Shown here one piece after another: positions 43,212 through 52,403 of a stretch of 64,000 nucleotides of DNA; position 1 is the first letter of the stretch, and each line of letters starts with the position of its first letter. The notes beneath the pieces are model-generated. The model was not told where the DNA came from. It was given only the letters and a program-made list of their open reading frames with translations, and made no database searches. This DNA is from Pantoea cypripedii (lineage in GTDB: Bacteria; Pseudomonadota; Gammaproteobacteria; Enterobacterales; Enterobacteriaceae): NCBI RefSeq assembly GCF_002095535.1, contig NZ_MLJI01000001.1, positions 1,125,604 through 1,189,603 of the forward strand, written 5' to 3'. The position numbers and the translations under genes were made by a program.

Positions 43212-44294
43212 CTACTGCGCCAGTGCGCGGAAGGCCGCCAGTTCTTCTTCTGGCATCCCCGCCTGTAAAGCCGCCTGGCAAATTTTGTCCCAGCTATTGG
43301 TATCCAGCGGAATGCCTTCGCGTTCACGCTCCAGACGATTGTTCTCTTCCCATTCGCCCGGTATCTGAATCGGCGCATCGCCGCTTTGTGGCGAACGTTT
43401 TACCCAACTGAGGAAGGCTTCCGCTTCCTGCTGCATTGCGGGCGCATCAAAAGCTTCCGGATTCACGATGATGGTGGTCATGCAGTTGAAGATGGCATCG
43501 TGGCAGCTCACCAGGGTTTCGTCATGTGTGGTGCGTCCACCTGACAGCGCACCGCCGAGAATTTCACACATGGTAGCCAGTGCATAACCCTTATGCAGCC
43601 CAAACGGCAGCAGCGAGCCATAAGGTTCCTGATGCATCACGCCAGGTTCGGTGGTGCCTTTGCCCTGATGATCGATCAGATACCCCGGTGCAACCTGCTG
43701 TTCTTTGTTCCATGCCACACGGGTTTTGCCGAAGGCAATGCCGCTGGTGGCGAAATCAAGCAGCAGCGGTTTGGCGTTGGTGCGCGGGAAAATGGCACAG
43801 AAGGGGTTAGTACCAAAACGCCGGTCGCTGCCGTTGAACGGTGCAACCATCGGGTCACCCGCGACGTTGACGAAGTGAAAAGAGACAAACCCGGCAGCCG
43901 CACATTGTTCAGCCCAGTGACCGATGCGCCCGATATGATGCGAATCGTGCAGGCCAACGGCGGCGATACCAAATTTTGCCGCGCGCTCGATCCCCATCTT
44001 CATGGCTTCCCATGCGGCGACCTGGCCAAAACCATTATGGCCGCTCAGAGTCAGCACCGCGCCGACATCTTTTTCAACCGTGGTGTGCTGATTCAGCTGC
44101 AAAAAACCCTGAGAGAGAGAAACCATGTAACTCGGGATCATGCCTACGCCATGCGAATCATGACCCGCCAGATTCGCTGCCACCAGGTGGTCGGCGACCA
44201 GCCGTGCTTCGTCGGCACTACTGCCTGCATGTAACCAGATAGCTTGTACAAATTGATGGAGCCGGGAAGAAGGGATACGAAGAAGGGCACTCAC
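43212..44294 (-). CDS. hcxB: Ldh-family hydroxycarboxylate dehydrogenase (HcxB/YbiC-like)
   Basis: 360 aa, type-2 malate/lactate dehydrogenase family, NAD(P)-dependent. Landmarks are HDSHGVGMIPSYM near residue 46, VGLHDSHHIGRIGHWAEQCA and TNPFCAIFPR. Similar in length and sequence to E. coli HcxB (YbiC), which reduces or oxidises 2-hydroxycarboxylates. The start is GTG at 44294 behind AAAGGAGATCAAC. It is convergent with gntT. Confidence 0.85.
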   Translation of the reverse strand: MSALLRIPSSRLHQFVQAIWLHAGSSADEARLVADHLVAANLAGHDSHGVGMIPSYMVSLSQGFLQLNQHTTVEKDVGAVLTLSGHNGFGQVAAWEAMKMGIERAAKFGIAAVGLHDSHHIGRIGHWAEQCAAAGFVSFHFVNVAGDPMVAPFNGSDRRFGTNPFCAIFPRTNAKPLLLDFATSGIAFGKTRVAWNKEQQVAPGYLIDHQGKGTTEPGVMHQEPYGSLLPFGLHKGYALATMCEILGGALSGGRTTHDETLVSCHDAIFNCMTTIIVNPEAFDAPAMQQEAEAFLSWVKRSPQSGDAPIQIPGEWEENNRLEREREGIPLDTNSWDKICQAALQAGMPEEELAAFRALAQ

Positions 44295-44400
44295 GCGGTT
44301 GATCTCCTTTCAAAATAGGTACTCCATCCTGCGACGAATGCTTAATAACGGCAAGTGAGAATTGTCGAAAGCAAAGGGCCACAAGATGTGGCCCAAAAAC

Positions 44401-44646
44401 TCAGTGCGGTTGTTCAAAACCCGCTTTAACCATTTGGTCGCGCAACGCGCGGGTAATCTCACGGTTCCCACCCGTGACAGGGTAAATAACATTGTTGACG
44501 ACATCGTCAAGATAATGTTCTTCAAACTCCTGCATGGTGAGCTGGGTGCCACCTTCGTCATTGATGGCAATGCTTCCTCTGATGTGATTGCCATAGTCCT
44601 TTGCCTTCAGGCTATAACGCCCCATGCTGGTATTTATCGTGCTCAT
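44401..44646 (-). CDS. Hypothetical 81-aa protein
   Basis: Not recognised. A soluble, slightly acidic chain (MSTINTSMGRYSLKAKDYGN...YPVTGGNREITRALRDQMVK). The strong ribosome-binding site AAGGAGATTAT and clean frame support a real gene. No operon partners. Confidence 0.6.
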   Translation of the reverse strand: MSTINTSMGRYSLKAKDYGNHIRGSIAINDEGGTQLTMQEFEEHYLDDVVNNVIYPVTGGNREITRALRDQMVKAGFEQPH

Positions 44647-44905
44647 ATAATCTCCTTGTTACTTAGGCAGTGATAACAATTGAGGCCTGCTACAGGCGCT
44701 GTAAGTTTAGACAGTAGGCGGCGGGAGAACGAAGCGGCAAAGTTAAGAAAAATCTGTAGCTGCGACCGGCCTCGCAGAAATAATCATCAGCTAAACGAAA
44801 CCACAGCATGATGGCGTGATGGCTATCGCACCTGACAGCAGAAGCAGGATCTTCGTCTATACTTGAGTGAACTGGCGCTATTAATGATGTAAAAAGGAGC
44901 GGAAA

Positions 44906-44989
44906 ATGAAAATAATCCTGTGGATCATCGCTATCATCTTCATTGTTGGGCTGTTAACCATTACCGGCGTGTTTAAATTGATTTTCTGA
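44906..44989 (+). CDS. yohP: Small membrane protein YohP
   Basis: A 27-aa protein, MKIILWIIAIIFIVGLLTIT followed by GVFKLIF. I recognise it as E. coli YohP, a tail-anchored-like single-helix inner-membrane protein. The ribosome-binding site is AAAGGAGCGGAAA. A terminator hairpin follows within 6 bp. Confidence 0.85.
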   Translation: MKIILWIIAIIFIVGLLTITGVFKLIF

Positions 44990-44994
44990 CGCTT

Positions 44995-45016
44995 ACAGGC
45001 ACCCGTAGGTGCCTGT
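44995..45016 (+). terminator. Hairpin terminator after yohP
   Basis: ACAGGCACC and GGTGCCTGT pair around CGTA, starting 6 bp after the yohP stop; only a short T-run follows. Confidence 0.65.
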
Positions 45017-45022
45017 TGACGT

Positions 45023-45208
45023 TCATTCGGCTTTGGTAAAGGCAGGTGAGTGGGGACGCGAGACTGGCAAAATCACATCCCGCAGATTGAGCGGCTTTTG
45101 ACACTCAGCACAACAGGCGCCGTGGTGGCTTTGCTGCCTGGTTTGTCTGGTTCCGGGCAGCGTATAAAAAAACCGGACACACCCACAGCGGCTACAACGA
45201 ATAGTCAT
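45023..45208 (-). CDS. Small zinc-ribbon protein
   Basis: 61 aa. CSRCGCVRFF near the N-terminus and CCAECQKPL about 27 residues later make a CxxC...CxxC zinc ribbon. Not assigned to a named family. Start at 45208 behind AAGAGGAATGCTG, with a second ATG 6 bp upstream. Confidence 0.55.
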   Translation of the reverse strand: MTIRCSRCGCVRFFYTLPGTRQTRQQSHHGACCAECQKPLNLRDVILPVSRPHSPAFTKAE

Positions 45209-45600
45209 CAGCATTCCTCTTTATCTCCCTCCTGGAATGCTGAGATTTATCTCATTCATCTGATTAGTTCAATCGATAAATTTCATTAATTTATTTACGT
45301 TATCAACAATGAAGCACAGATTGCTGAAAATTAAGTCATTTCCGCCAGGCATTGTTAAGAGAACACTGCACATTTTATCAATTATGCCAATAGCCCCTTC
45401 GTTTATCCCCGGTTCCGGTAGCATTTGGTCATTATGGTAAAATGCGCCCATCGCGTGTCGGAAATTCCAGACAATACCTGGAGTGTTTCAGGAAACTTTT
45501 CACTAAACTTTTCAGACAGTAGCGTTAATTTTTGGGCAGACGCCGGGCAGGATATCCGTGGCTCTGTCGTCTTAAGGATTGTTTTACAGGAACCTTCGTT
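45209..45600. other. Upstream region of pagP
   Basis: About 390 bp without a credible gene. A possible PhoP-like direct repeat (CGTTTA at 45400 and GGTTCC at 45411) lies upstream of a TAAAAT -10-like element near 45437. PhoP control of pagP is known in enterics; the match here is imperfect. Confidence 0.35.
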
Positions 45601-46173
45601 GTGAATCGGTACATTTCGGCAGCCTGTGTTGGCTGTATTTTGACCCTCGGAAGCGCTTTTTCTGCCTCGGCAGCTACTGCCACTCAGACCATCAAATCAG
45701 GCTGGAATACCTTTACTGACAATGTGGCCGAGACCTGGTCGCAGCCGCAAAATTATGATTTTTACCTGCCCGCCATTACCTGGCATAACCGCTGGACTTA
45801 CGATCAGGAGCATATCGACAGGTACAACGAACGCCCATGGGGCGCGGGGGGCGGTGTTTCGCGCTGGGATGACAAAGGTAACTGGCATGGCCTGTACCTG
45901 ATGGCGTTTAAGGATTCGTTCAACAAGTGGGAACCGATTGGCGGTTACGGCTGGGAAGCCACCTGGCGTCCGCTGAGTGATGACAATTTTCACATCGGTG
46001 CTGGCTATACGGCGGGTGTCACTGCCAGAGATAACTGGAAATATATCCCGATTCCGGTTTTATTGCCGATGGCTTCTATCGGATATGGCCCTGTTACCTT
46101 CCAAATGACTTATATTCCAGGTACTTATAACAATGGTAATGTCTATTTTGCCTGGTTACGATTTCAGTTTTAA
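45601..46173 (+). CDS. pagP: Lipid A palmitoyltransferase PagP
   Basis: 190 aa. Signal peptide to about residue 24 (SAFSASA), then an outer-membrane eight-stranded barrel. It transfers palmitate from phospholipid to lipid A, giving resistance to cationic peptides. The catalytic His lies in [10 protein letters not shown] and the Asp-Ser pair in AFKDSFNKW; the C-terminus ends in Phe. I use GTG 45601 (MNRYISAAC); the open frame upstream lacks a signal peptide start. It precedes cspE. Confidence 0.9.
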   Translation: MNRYISAACVGCILTLGSAFSASAATATQTIKSGWNTFTDNVAETWSQPQNYDFYLPAITWHNRWTYDQEHIDRYNERPWGAGGGVSRWDDKGNWHGLYLMAFKDSFNKWEPIGGYGWEATWRPLSDDNFHIGAGYTAGVTARDNWKYIPIPVLLPMASIGYGPVTFQMTYIPGTYNNGNVYFAWLRFQF

Positions 46174-46323
46174 CTGATGAAGACGGATGGAAAGTGTGAA
46201 GGTTGGCGAAAAACACGATATTTATCACTTTTTCATCAATTCGCACTGGACAAATGTCACCGCAATTGCTGTACTAGACGCCGACACAGTTTAGTGTCCA
46301 TTTTTCATGTAAAGGTAATATAG

Positions 46324-46533
46324 ATGTCCAAGATCAAAGGTAACGTTAAGTGGTTTAATGAATCTAAAGGATTCGGTTTCATTACTCCTGAAGATGGCAG
46401 CAAAGATGTATTCGTACACTTCTCTGCAATCATGAGCAATGGCTTCAAAACTCTGGCTGAAGGTCAGCGTGTAGAGTTTGAAATCACTGACGGCGCTAAA
46501 GGCCCATCTGCTGCTAACGTTATCGCTCTGTAA
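46324..46533 (+). CDS. cspE: Cold-shock-type RNA chaperone CspE
   Basis: A 69-aa cold-shock domain. RNP1 is KGFGFITP and RNP2 DVFVHFSAI. It binds single-stranded RNA and acts as an antiterminator and RNA chaperone. Adjacency to pagP identifies it as CspE, the constitutive family member. A terminator follows. Confidence 0.93.
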   Translation: MSKIKGNVKWFNESKGFGFITPEDGSKDVFVHFSAIMSNGFKTLAEGQRVEFEITDGAKGPSAANVIAL

Positions 46534-46551
46534 GTTAACACGCAGAATTCT

Positions 46552-46577
46552 AAAAACCCGCCTTCTGGCGGGTTTTT
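46552..46577 (+). terminator. Terminator of cspE
   Basis: AAAAACCCGCC pairs with GGCGGGTTTTT around TTCT, ending in a run of T. The A-run makes it usable in both directions. Confidence 0.92.
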
Positions 46578-46676
46578 TTATGCCTGCCACCAAATGATGG
46601 CCCAGGCGACCAGGGCGAAAGTGCTGATGGATAATGCCAGCATTTCATCCAGGGTTCGTGGGATCATACTCTTCAT
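46578..46676 (-). CDS. 32-aa small membrane protein
   Basis: MKSMIPRTLDEMLALSISTF then ALVAWAIIWWQA: one C-terminal hydrophobic helix. A near-consensus Shine-Dalgarno, CAGGAGGCAACGCA, precedes the ATG. It shares the cspE terminator from the other side. Not recognised. Confidence 0.55.
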   Translation of the reverse strand: MKSMIPRTLDEMLALSISTFALVAWAIIWWQA

Positions 46677-46880
46677 TGCGTTGCCTCCTGTCGCATTCAG
46701 GCCAGCATGGCAAAGCAATATTAAGTCTGCCTTAAGCGCTGATGACAGGCGCATGACAGGGCACAAACTGCGGCGTCTCTCACAGATAATCTCTGTAACA
46801 TCCCCATAACAATCCTTACTTGCAGCTTTTTGGCTGACAACGCTATATAACAGCAGGAAATGGATTACTGAGGAGGCAGG

Positions 46881-47306
46881 ATGAAGATACGTCAGGCACA
46901 GGCGAAAGACAGTTTTGCTCTGAGTGCACTGCTAACCGAACTGGGTTATGACGGCACTGAAGGGTTTATTGAGACACGATTAGCACAGCTTTGTAGCCAT
47001 CCCGATGAAGTGCTGCTGGTGGCCGAGCATGGAACTCAGGTGCTGGGTTTTCTGTCGCTCCACTTTATCCCGCAACTGGCACTGGCGGGCGATTTTGCCC
47101 GTATCAGCTATTTCTGCATAGCCGAAGGCGAGCGCAGCAAGGGGAGCGGGCAGCAGTTGCTCAGCTATGCCGAGCAACTGGCACGCGAGCGTGGCTGTGA
47201 TCGCATGGAAGTGCATTGCCATGCCTCACGCCTGAAAGCCAACCAGTTCTACGCGCGCGAAGGCTATGTGGAATCGCCGCGTTATCACATCAAAGATTTG
47301 GGCTGA
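46881..47306 (+). CDS. GNAT-family acetyltransferase
   Basis: 141 aa, one GNAT domain. Motif A, with acetyl-CoA binding, is at FCIAEGERSKGSGQQLLSYAEQLARERGC; the C-terminal YAREGYVESPRY is the usual end. The substrate is unknown. Its 3' end overlaps the convergent MocR gene by 17 bp. Confidence 0.85.
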   Translation: MKIRQAQAKDSFALSALLTELGYDGTEGFIETRLAQLCSHPDEVLLVAEHGTQVLGFLSLHFIPQLALAGDFARISYFCIAEGERSKGSGQQLLSYAEQLARERGCDRMEVHCHASRLKANQFYAREGYVESPRYHIKDLG

Positions 47307-48645
47307 GGTTAATTTCGCGACCAGAAGCAATCACCAGCGCGTCAGCAATACTGTCAAGTTGCTGCAATGGCAGCATGGCAGTGCTGACGCGAATGAATTG
47401 TTCGGCGTTGATGCTGTAGCGTTCACCCGGCACGGCGGCGATACCTCGGGCAGCCAGCGTAATCATGGCATATTGTTCTGACGCCACCGGAATATACAGA
47501 CTGAGGCCGTCACGTTCGGCCAGCACCAGCCCGCGAGCTTGCAGGGCATGCAGCAGCTGCTGGCGACGTTCCCGATAGGTGGTTTTTGCCTGTTCTACCT
47601 GCTGCTGCGTGGTGGCGTCTGTCAGCATCCAGGCAACGGCATCCTGCAAAATTCGGCTGGTCCAGCTGACACCAAAATTACGCCATGCCTGAATGCGTTT
47701 CACCAGTTCACAGGGGGCGGAAAGCACAGCAAGCCGCAGATCCGGGCCGTAGGCTTTCGAAAACGAATGGACATGCACCACGCGTTCGGGAAAGTGGTAT
47801 CCGAGGCTCCACACCGGCCAGCGTGATAAGTCGCCAATCCCGTCATCTTCCACAATCAGCGTTTTGCTATTGGCCAACACGCGCGCCAGCTCAGCGCTAC
47901 GTTGCTGTGTCACGGTATGTCCGGTGGTTGAATGGGTACGCGGCTGGTAGATAAACATCGCCGGTGATTTGTGCAGATGCGCGGCCAAGGCGGAGGGAAT
48001 CGGTCCCTGTTCATCGCAGGGCAGCGGCAGAATCTCCGCGCCGATATTGTCCAGCATATCCAGCAAACGTGTTGCGGTGGGATCTTCGAGTACCACCCGA
48101 TCACCAGGAGACAGCAGCGTTTGCACGATTAAATTCATCGCATCAAAGCCACCATCGGTCGCCAGCCATGCCTCTGCCGGATAGGGCCAGCGTGGCGTAA
48201 TTGCCGCCAGTAGCTGAGGTGAAATGGCTTCACGATGATAGCTATTCAACTGGGGCGACTGAAGGCCAGCCAGCATCGCTGGCTGCAAATCGGGTAACAG
48301 CGCCGGATCCGGGGAGGCCATTGCCAGATCGGCCTGGATGTTATCGCCGTAGTTGCCGATTTTTTCAAAACGAATCGGCCGCGGCATCACCGTATTGCCA
48401 CACACCCACACGCCACTGCGGCCTTTACCGGCCAGCACTTTTTGTTTTTTCAGCTGCGACCAGGCCGCCGATACCGTTGCAGGACTCACGCCCAATAGCT
48501 CCGCCAGCTCGCGTACGGCGGGCATCTGCGTACCGACAGCAATCTGACCATCGCGAATTAATGTGGAAGCGGTAAGCGTAATGCCCTTCACCGACGCATC
48601 GGTAATTTGCGCGCTGAACCAGTCGATATCTACCGTTTGCGTCAT
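47290..48645 (-). CDS. MocR/GntR-type regulator with aminotransferase domain
   Basis: 451 aa. The N-terminal winged helix (IAVGTQMPAVRELAELLGVSPATVSAAWSQL, residues ~35-66) is fused to an aminotransferase-like domain with the PLP lysine in HSFSKAYGPDLR. MocR proteins sense PLP plus an amine and usually regulate a divergent operon. The divergent gene at 48783 starts an amidase-ABC operon, the likely target. Confidence 0.88.
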   Translation of the reverse strand: MTQTVDIDWFSAQITDASVKGITLTASTLIRDGQIAVGTQMPAVRELAELLGVSPATVSAAWSQLKKQKVLAGKGRSGVWVCGNTVMPRPIRFEKIGNYGDNIQADLAMASPDPALLPDLQPAMLAGLQSPQLNSYHREAISPQLLAAITPRWPYPAEAWLATDGGFDAMNLIVQTLLSPGDRVVLEDPTATRLLDMLDNIGAEILPLPCDEQGPIPSALAAHLHKSPAMFIYQPRTHSTTGHTVTQQRSAELARVLANSKTLIVEDDGIGDLSRWPVWSLGYHFPERVVHVHSFSKAYGPDLRLAVLSAPCELVKRIQAWRNFGVSWTSRILQDAVAWMLTDATTQQQVEQAKTTYRERRQQLLHALQARGLVLAERDGLSLYIPVASEQYAMITLAARGIAAVPGERYSINAEQFIRVSTAMLPLQQLDSIADALVIASGREINLSPNL

Positions 48646-48653
48646 AAGAAAAA

Positions 48654-48686
48654 CCTTTGTTCAGTAACAAAGAATTTATTGTTCAG
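48654..48686. promoter_or_regulatory. Possible MocR operator
   Basis: A direct repeat TGTTCAG at 48658-48664 and 48680-48686 (22 bp apart); the first copy also forms the inverted repeat CTTTGTT-CAGT-AACAAAG. It lies between the divergent MocR gene and its presumed target operon. MocR operators commonly contain direct repeats. Confidence 0.45.
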
Positions 48687-48782
48687 GTTAGTATTCCCGA
48701 TTTAGTATCAAATTCAAGCACAATTTGCTGAATAACTAAACGCAGCCTGACTGCAATCGGAACGAACGGGGAAACAACAACT

Positions 48783-49742
48783 ATGGTAACCATCAGACTG
48801 GCGGTTCGTGACTGGGATTACTTTACACCGCTGGCACTCGGCGACCTCAAGCCGGAAGGATTTCAGCTGGAAATTGACCGCGTCGGCACGCTGGTTGATA
48901 ACCTGGGCAGCAGCGACAAATACGATGCCGGCGAGGTGTCCTTTAGCCGTTATGCCCAGTCACGCGCCAAAGGCGACACCTCGCTGCTCGGTCTGCCACA
49001 CTTTCTGATGCGTGGCTTTCGTCAGCGTTGCATCATCACCACGGCGGACAGCCCGATTACCACCCCGGCTCAGCTGAAAGGAAAAAAAATCGGTGTCACG
49101 GGTTGGCAGGATTCCGGCAATACCTGGACGCGCACCGTGCTGCGTGAAGCCGGGGTCGGTATTGATGATGCGTACTGGTTTGCGGGCCGCCTGACTGCAG
49201 AACACCCGATTGTTGACCGTCTCGCGGGCTTTGGCCGTCCGGGACGTATTGAAGTCGCTCCCGGCGAACGCCCGTTGATTGAGCTGTTGAAAGCCGGTGA
49301 GCTGGATGCGGTTTTCACTCCGTTTATGCCAGAAGGCTTCTTCCTGCCGGAATCCGGGCTGCGCCAGCTGCAAACGGATTTCGCCAGTGCCGAGCGCGAT
49401 TACTTCAATCGTGTTGGTTATGTGCCGGGGATTCATATTCTGGCGCTGAAACCCGCACTGGCGGAACAACATCCGTGGCTGCCGCAGGCGTTGAGTGAGA
49501 TCATCGATCGTTCGTACCAGCTATGGATGAAGAAACGCGAAAAATACGCCGACACCACGCCGTGGTTGCTGGACGATTTGCGACGTACCGCGCAGGAATT
49601 ACCGGCCGACTGGAATCAAAACGGATTTGCCGCTAACAAAAAGATGATTGCGGATTTTGCCAGTGAGTTGTTTGAACAGGGCTTAACCAAAACATTGCTG
49701 ACGCCGGAAGCGATCTTCCCGGCGGTGGCGCAGGGGGAATGA
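48783..49742 (+). CDS. Substrate-binding-fold protein resembling 4,5-dihydroxyphthalate decarboxylase
   Basis: 319 aa, without a signal peptide (MVTIRLAVRDWDYFTPLALG). The chain resembles type II periplasmic-binding folds of the Pht5/NMT1-like group: TPAQLKGKKIGVTGWQDSGNTW, ELLKAGELDAVFTPFMPEGFF, GIHILALKPALAEQHPWL. Cytoplasmic members include decarboxylases. First gene of a five-gene operon; the enzymatic role is inferred only from fold. Confidence 0.72.
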   Translation: MVTIRLAVRDWDYFTPLALGDLKPEGFQLEIDRVGTLVDNLGSSDKYDAGEVSFSRYAQSRAKGDTSLLGLPHFLMRGFRQRCIITTADSPITTPAQLKGKKIGVTGWQDSGNTWTRTVLREAGVGIDDAYWFAGRLTAEHPIVDRLAGFGRPGRIEVAPGERPLIELLKAGELDAVFTPFMPEGFFLPESGLRQLQTDFASAERDYFNRVGYVPGIHILALKPALAEQHPWLPQALSEIIDRSYQLWMKKREKYADTTPWLLDDLRRTAQELPADWNQNGFAANKKMIADFASELFEQGLTKTLLTPEAIFPAVAQGE

Positions 49743-50539
49743 TGATGAAAGTAGCGATGGGGCAATTTGCGGTCAGCCGCGAATGGCAGGAAAACGCCGA
49801 TATCTGCATCGGCCTGATGAATAAGGCACTGGCGGGCGGAGCCGATTTGCTGGTGCTGCCGGAAGGCGTGCTGGCGCGTGATATTGCCGATCCAGACCTG
49901 GTGCTGAAAGCGGCACAGCCGCTGGATGGTCCTTTCCTGACGCAGATCCTCGCGGCCAGCAAAGGTAACACGCTGACCACCATGATGAGCGTGCATGTGC
50001 CAACCGAAGGGCAGAAGGCGCTTAACGTGCTGATCGCCATTCGTAATGGCGAAATCATCGCGGAATACGAAAAATTGCACCTGTACGACGCCTTTGCCAT
50101 GCAGGAATCACAGCGTGTTAACCCCGGCCATGTCATTCCGCCGTTGGTTGAAGTGGCGGGAATGAAGGTGGGTCTGATGACCTGTTATGACGTCCGTTTC
50201 CCTGAGCTGGCGCGCCGTCTGGTGCTGGATGGTGCCGATGTGCTGGTGCTGCCTGCGGCCTGGGTGAAAGGGCCGCTGAAAGAGATGCATTGGGAGCTAC
50301 TGACCACGGCACGTGCGCTGGAGAACACCTGCTATATGGTGGCGGTGGGAGAATGTGGCCCGCGCAACATCGGCAACAGTCTGGTGATCGATCCGCTTGG
50401 TGTGGCGATTGCCAAAGCACCGGAGTCGGCGGCACTGGTGTTTGCTGACCTCGACCCACAGCGTATTGCTTATGCACGCAGCGTGTTGCCGGTGCTTGAG
50501 AACCGCCGCTTTGCTCGCCCTGAACTGAAAACACACTGA
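49739..50539 (+). CDS. Carbon-nitrogen hydrolase (nitrilase/amidase family, YbeM-like)
   Basis: 266 aa. Nitrilase-fold triad: Glu in VLPEGV, Lys in EYEKLHLYD, Cys in MTCYDVRFPELARRL. Members hydrolyse amides or nitriles. In E. coli the relative YbeM lies next to tatE, and this gene is close to tatE too, so it may be the ybeM equivalent captured in an operon. It overlaps the previous stop by 4 bp. Confidence 0.85.
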   Translation: MMMKVAMGQFAVSREWQENADICIGLMNKALAGGADLLVLPEGVLARDIADPDLVLKAAQPLDGPFLTQILAASKGNTLTTMMSVHVPTEGQKALNVLIAIRNGEIIAEYEKLHLYDAFAMQESQRVNPGHVIPPLVEVAGMKVGLMTCYDVRFPELARRLVLDGADVLVLPAAWVKGPLKEMHWELLTTARALENTCYMVAVGECGPRNIGNSLVIDPLGVAIAKAPESAALVFADLDPQRIAYARSVLPVLENRRFARPELKTH

Positions 50540-50559
50540 CAGCACTGGGAAATTGAAGA

Positions 50560-51447
50560 ATGAAAAAAATGACTCTCGCTATCGCGCTGGCTCTGGGCCT
50601 GTCGGCATCATTCGCTCAGGCGGCTGATGCGATTCCCAGCCAGAAAGTTGACCAGGCGCTGCACGATCGTCTGCCTGCGGATATCAAAAGCGCTGGCAAA
50701 ATGATCGCCGTGAACAACGGTTCTTTCCCTCCGTATGAGATCGTCAATGGTACGCACTCGATGGATGGCGCTTCTGCCGATCTGGCGGTGGCGCTGGGAC
50801 AATTGCTGGGGGTGAAAATCGAACATGCCACCGTCAGCGGCTTGTCCGGGGTGCTGGCAGGGATTAATTCCGGCCGTTATCAGCTGGCGATTGGGCCGAT
50901 TGGTGATTACCCGGATCGTCAGGAGAAGGTCGATTTCATCGATTTTGTGCAGGAGTTCGTGGTATTTGGCGTACCCAAAGGCAATCCGGCCAAAATTAAT
51001 GGCCTTGATGACACCTGCGGCAAGCGTATCGCGGTGATGGCGGCGGGTTCTGCGGAGCAGGTGATCCGCAAGCAATCTGATGCTTGTGTGGCTGCCGGTA
51101 AACCTGCGGTGGTGGTGCAGTCCTTCACTGATCAGCCTTCTTCGATTCTCGCGGTGCGTTCAAAACGTTCTGACGCCTTCTTCTCGTCACAGGCTCCGCT
51201 GACGTACTTTGTCGAGCAGGCCAATGGTCAGCTGGAATTGTCCGGCAAGGGCCAGAAAAACGGCTTTGGTGATATCTTCCAGGGCACCGTGGTGCCGAAA
51301 GGTTCTGAGCTGGGTAACGTGGTGCTGGACGGGTATAAAGAACTGTTCAGCAACGGGACTTACGCTGCCATCATGAAAAAGTGGAAGCTGGACGGTAACA
51401 TGTTGCAGGCACCGGGCCGTAACCTGGCGAAAGGGGCAGCAAAATGA
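50560..51447 (+). CDS. Polar-amino-acid-type ABC transporter binding protein
   Basis: 295 aa. Signal peptide ending at residue ~22 (SASFAQA), then a type II periplasmic-binding domain: KMIAVNNGSFPPYEIVNGTHSMDGASADLAVALGQLLG, SGVLAGINSGRYQLAIGPIGDYPDRQEKVDFIDFV. The family imports amino acids or related compounds; the ligand is unknown. Confidence 0.88.
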   Translation: MKKMTLAIALALGLSASFAQAADAIPSQKVDQALHDRLPADIKSAGKMIAVNNGSFPPYEIVNGTHSMDGASADLAVALGQLLGVKIEHATVSGLSGVLAGINSGRYQLAIGPIGDYPDRQEKVDFIDFVQEFVVFGVPKGNPAKINGLDDTCGKRIAVMAAGSAEQVIRKQSDACVAAGKPAVVVQSFTDQPSSILAVRSKRSDAFFSSQAPLTYFVEQANGQLELSGKGQKNGFGDIFQGTVVPKGSELGNVVLDGYKELFSNGTYAAIMKKWKLDGNMLQAPGRNLAKGAAK

Positions 51448-52403
51448 GTTTACACACCAACGATTCGCGAGCCAGGGACAAGGCCGACGTGCAGCAGCGC
51501 GACGTGGCTTTTGCCCGCAACGCGCCCACTTATGGACGCTGGGTCTCATGGATTGTGGTGCTGGTGATCGCCTCCAACTTCCTTTGGCTGGTGGCGACCA
51601 ACCCAAACTTTGAGTGGACGGTGGTGCTGAAATGGTTCACTGAAGGTTCGGTGCTGAAAGGGTTGCAGGTAACCCTCGGGCTGACGGTGGTGTCGATGAT
51701 CCTCGGCACCCTGCTGGGCCTGCTGCTGGCGGTGTGGCGTCTGTCGGAGAACAAGCTGCTGAGTGGCATCTCGTCGCTCTACATCTGGTTCTTTCGCGGC
51801 ACCCCGCTGCTGGTGCAATTGATCTTCTGGTATAACCTGTCAACGCTGTTCCCGACGTTGTCGATTACCATTCCCTGGACCGGCATCACCTTTGCCAGCT
51901 GGAATACCAATGATCTGATCACGCCGTTAACTGCCGCGATCGCTGGTCTGGCCCTGAATGAAGCCGCGTATATGGCGGAAATCATTCGTGCGGGTTTACT
52001 CTCGGTCGATAACGGCCAGGTAGAAACCACACAGGCTTTCGGCATGAGCCGCACGCGTGCACTGCGCCGCATCATCATTCCGCAGGCCATGCGTTCCATC
52101 ATTCCTCCCACGGGTAATCAGTTGATCAGCATGATCAAAGCCACCTCGCTGGTGAGTGTGATAGCCATGGGCGATCTGCTGTATTCGGTGCAGGCGGTCT
52201 ATAACCGAACCTTTGAAATCATTCCCATGCTGATGGTAGCGGTGATCTGGTATCTGCTCATCACCTCAATTCTCAACGTGGGTCAGTCGGCTATTGAACG
52301 TTACTACGCCCGCGGTACCCGACGCACGGTGGTTGTCACCAAACGCCGCAATCAGAGTGACGATATCAGCCAGCGGGCCCTGGTGCAGAAGGAGGATGTA
52401 TGA
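51444..52403 (+). CDS. Polar-amino-acid-type ABC transporter permease
   Basis: A 319-aa His/Glu-type permease with a long N-terminal soluble stretch. The permease signature is [46 protein letters not shown]. The start overlaps the previous gene (ATGA). Only one permease is present, so it likely forms a homodimer. Confidence 0.9.
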   Translation: MSLHTNDSRARDKADVQQRDVAFARNAPTYGRWVSWIVVLVIASNFLWLVATNPNFEWTVVLKWFTEGSVLKGLQVTLGLTVVSMILGTLLGLLLAVWRLSENKLLSGISSLYIWFFRGTPLLVQLIFWYNLSTLFPTLSITIPWTGITFASWNTNDLITPLTAAIAGLALNEAAYMAEIIRAGLLSVDNGQVETTQAFGMSRTRALRRIIIPQAMRSIIPPTGNQLISMIKATSLVSVIAMGDLLYSVQAVYNRTFEIIPMLMVAVIWYLLITSILNVGQSAIERYYARGTRRTVVVTKRRNQSDDISQRALVQKEDV

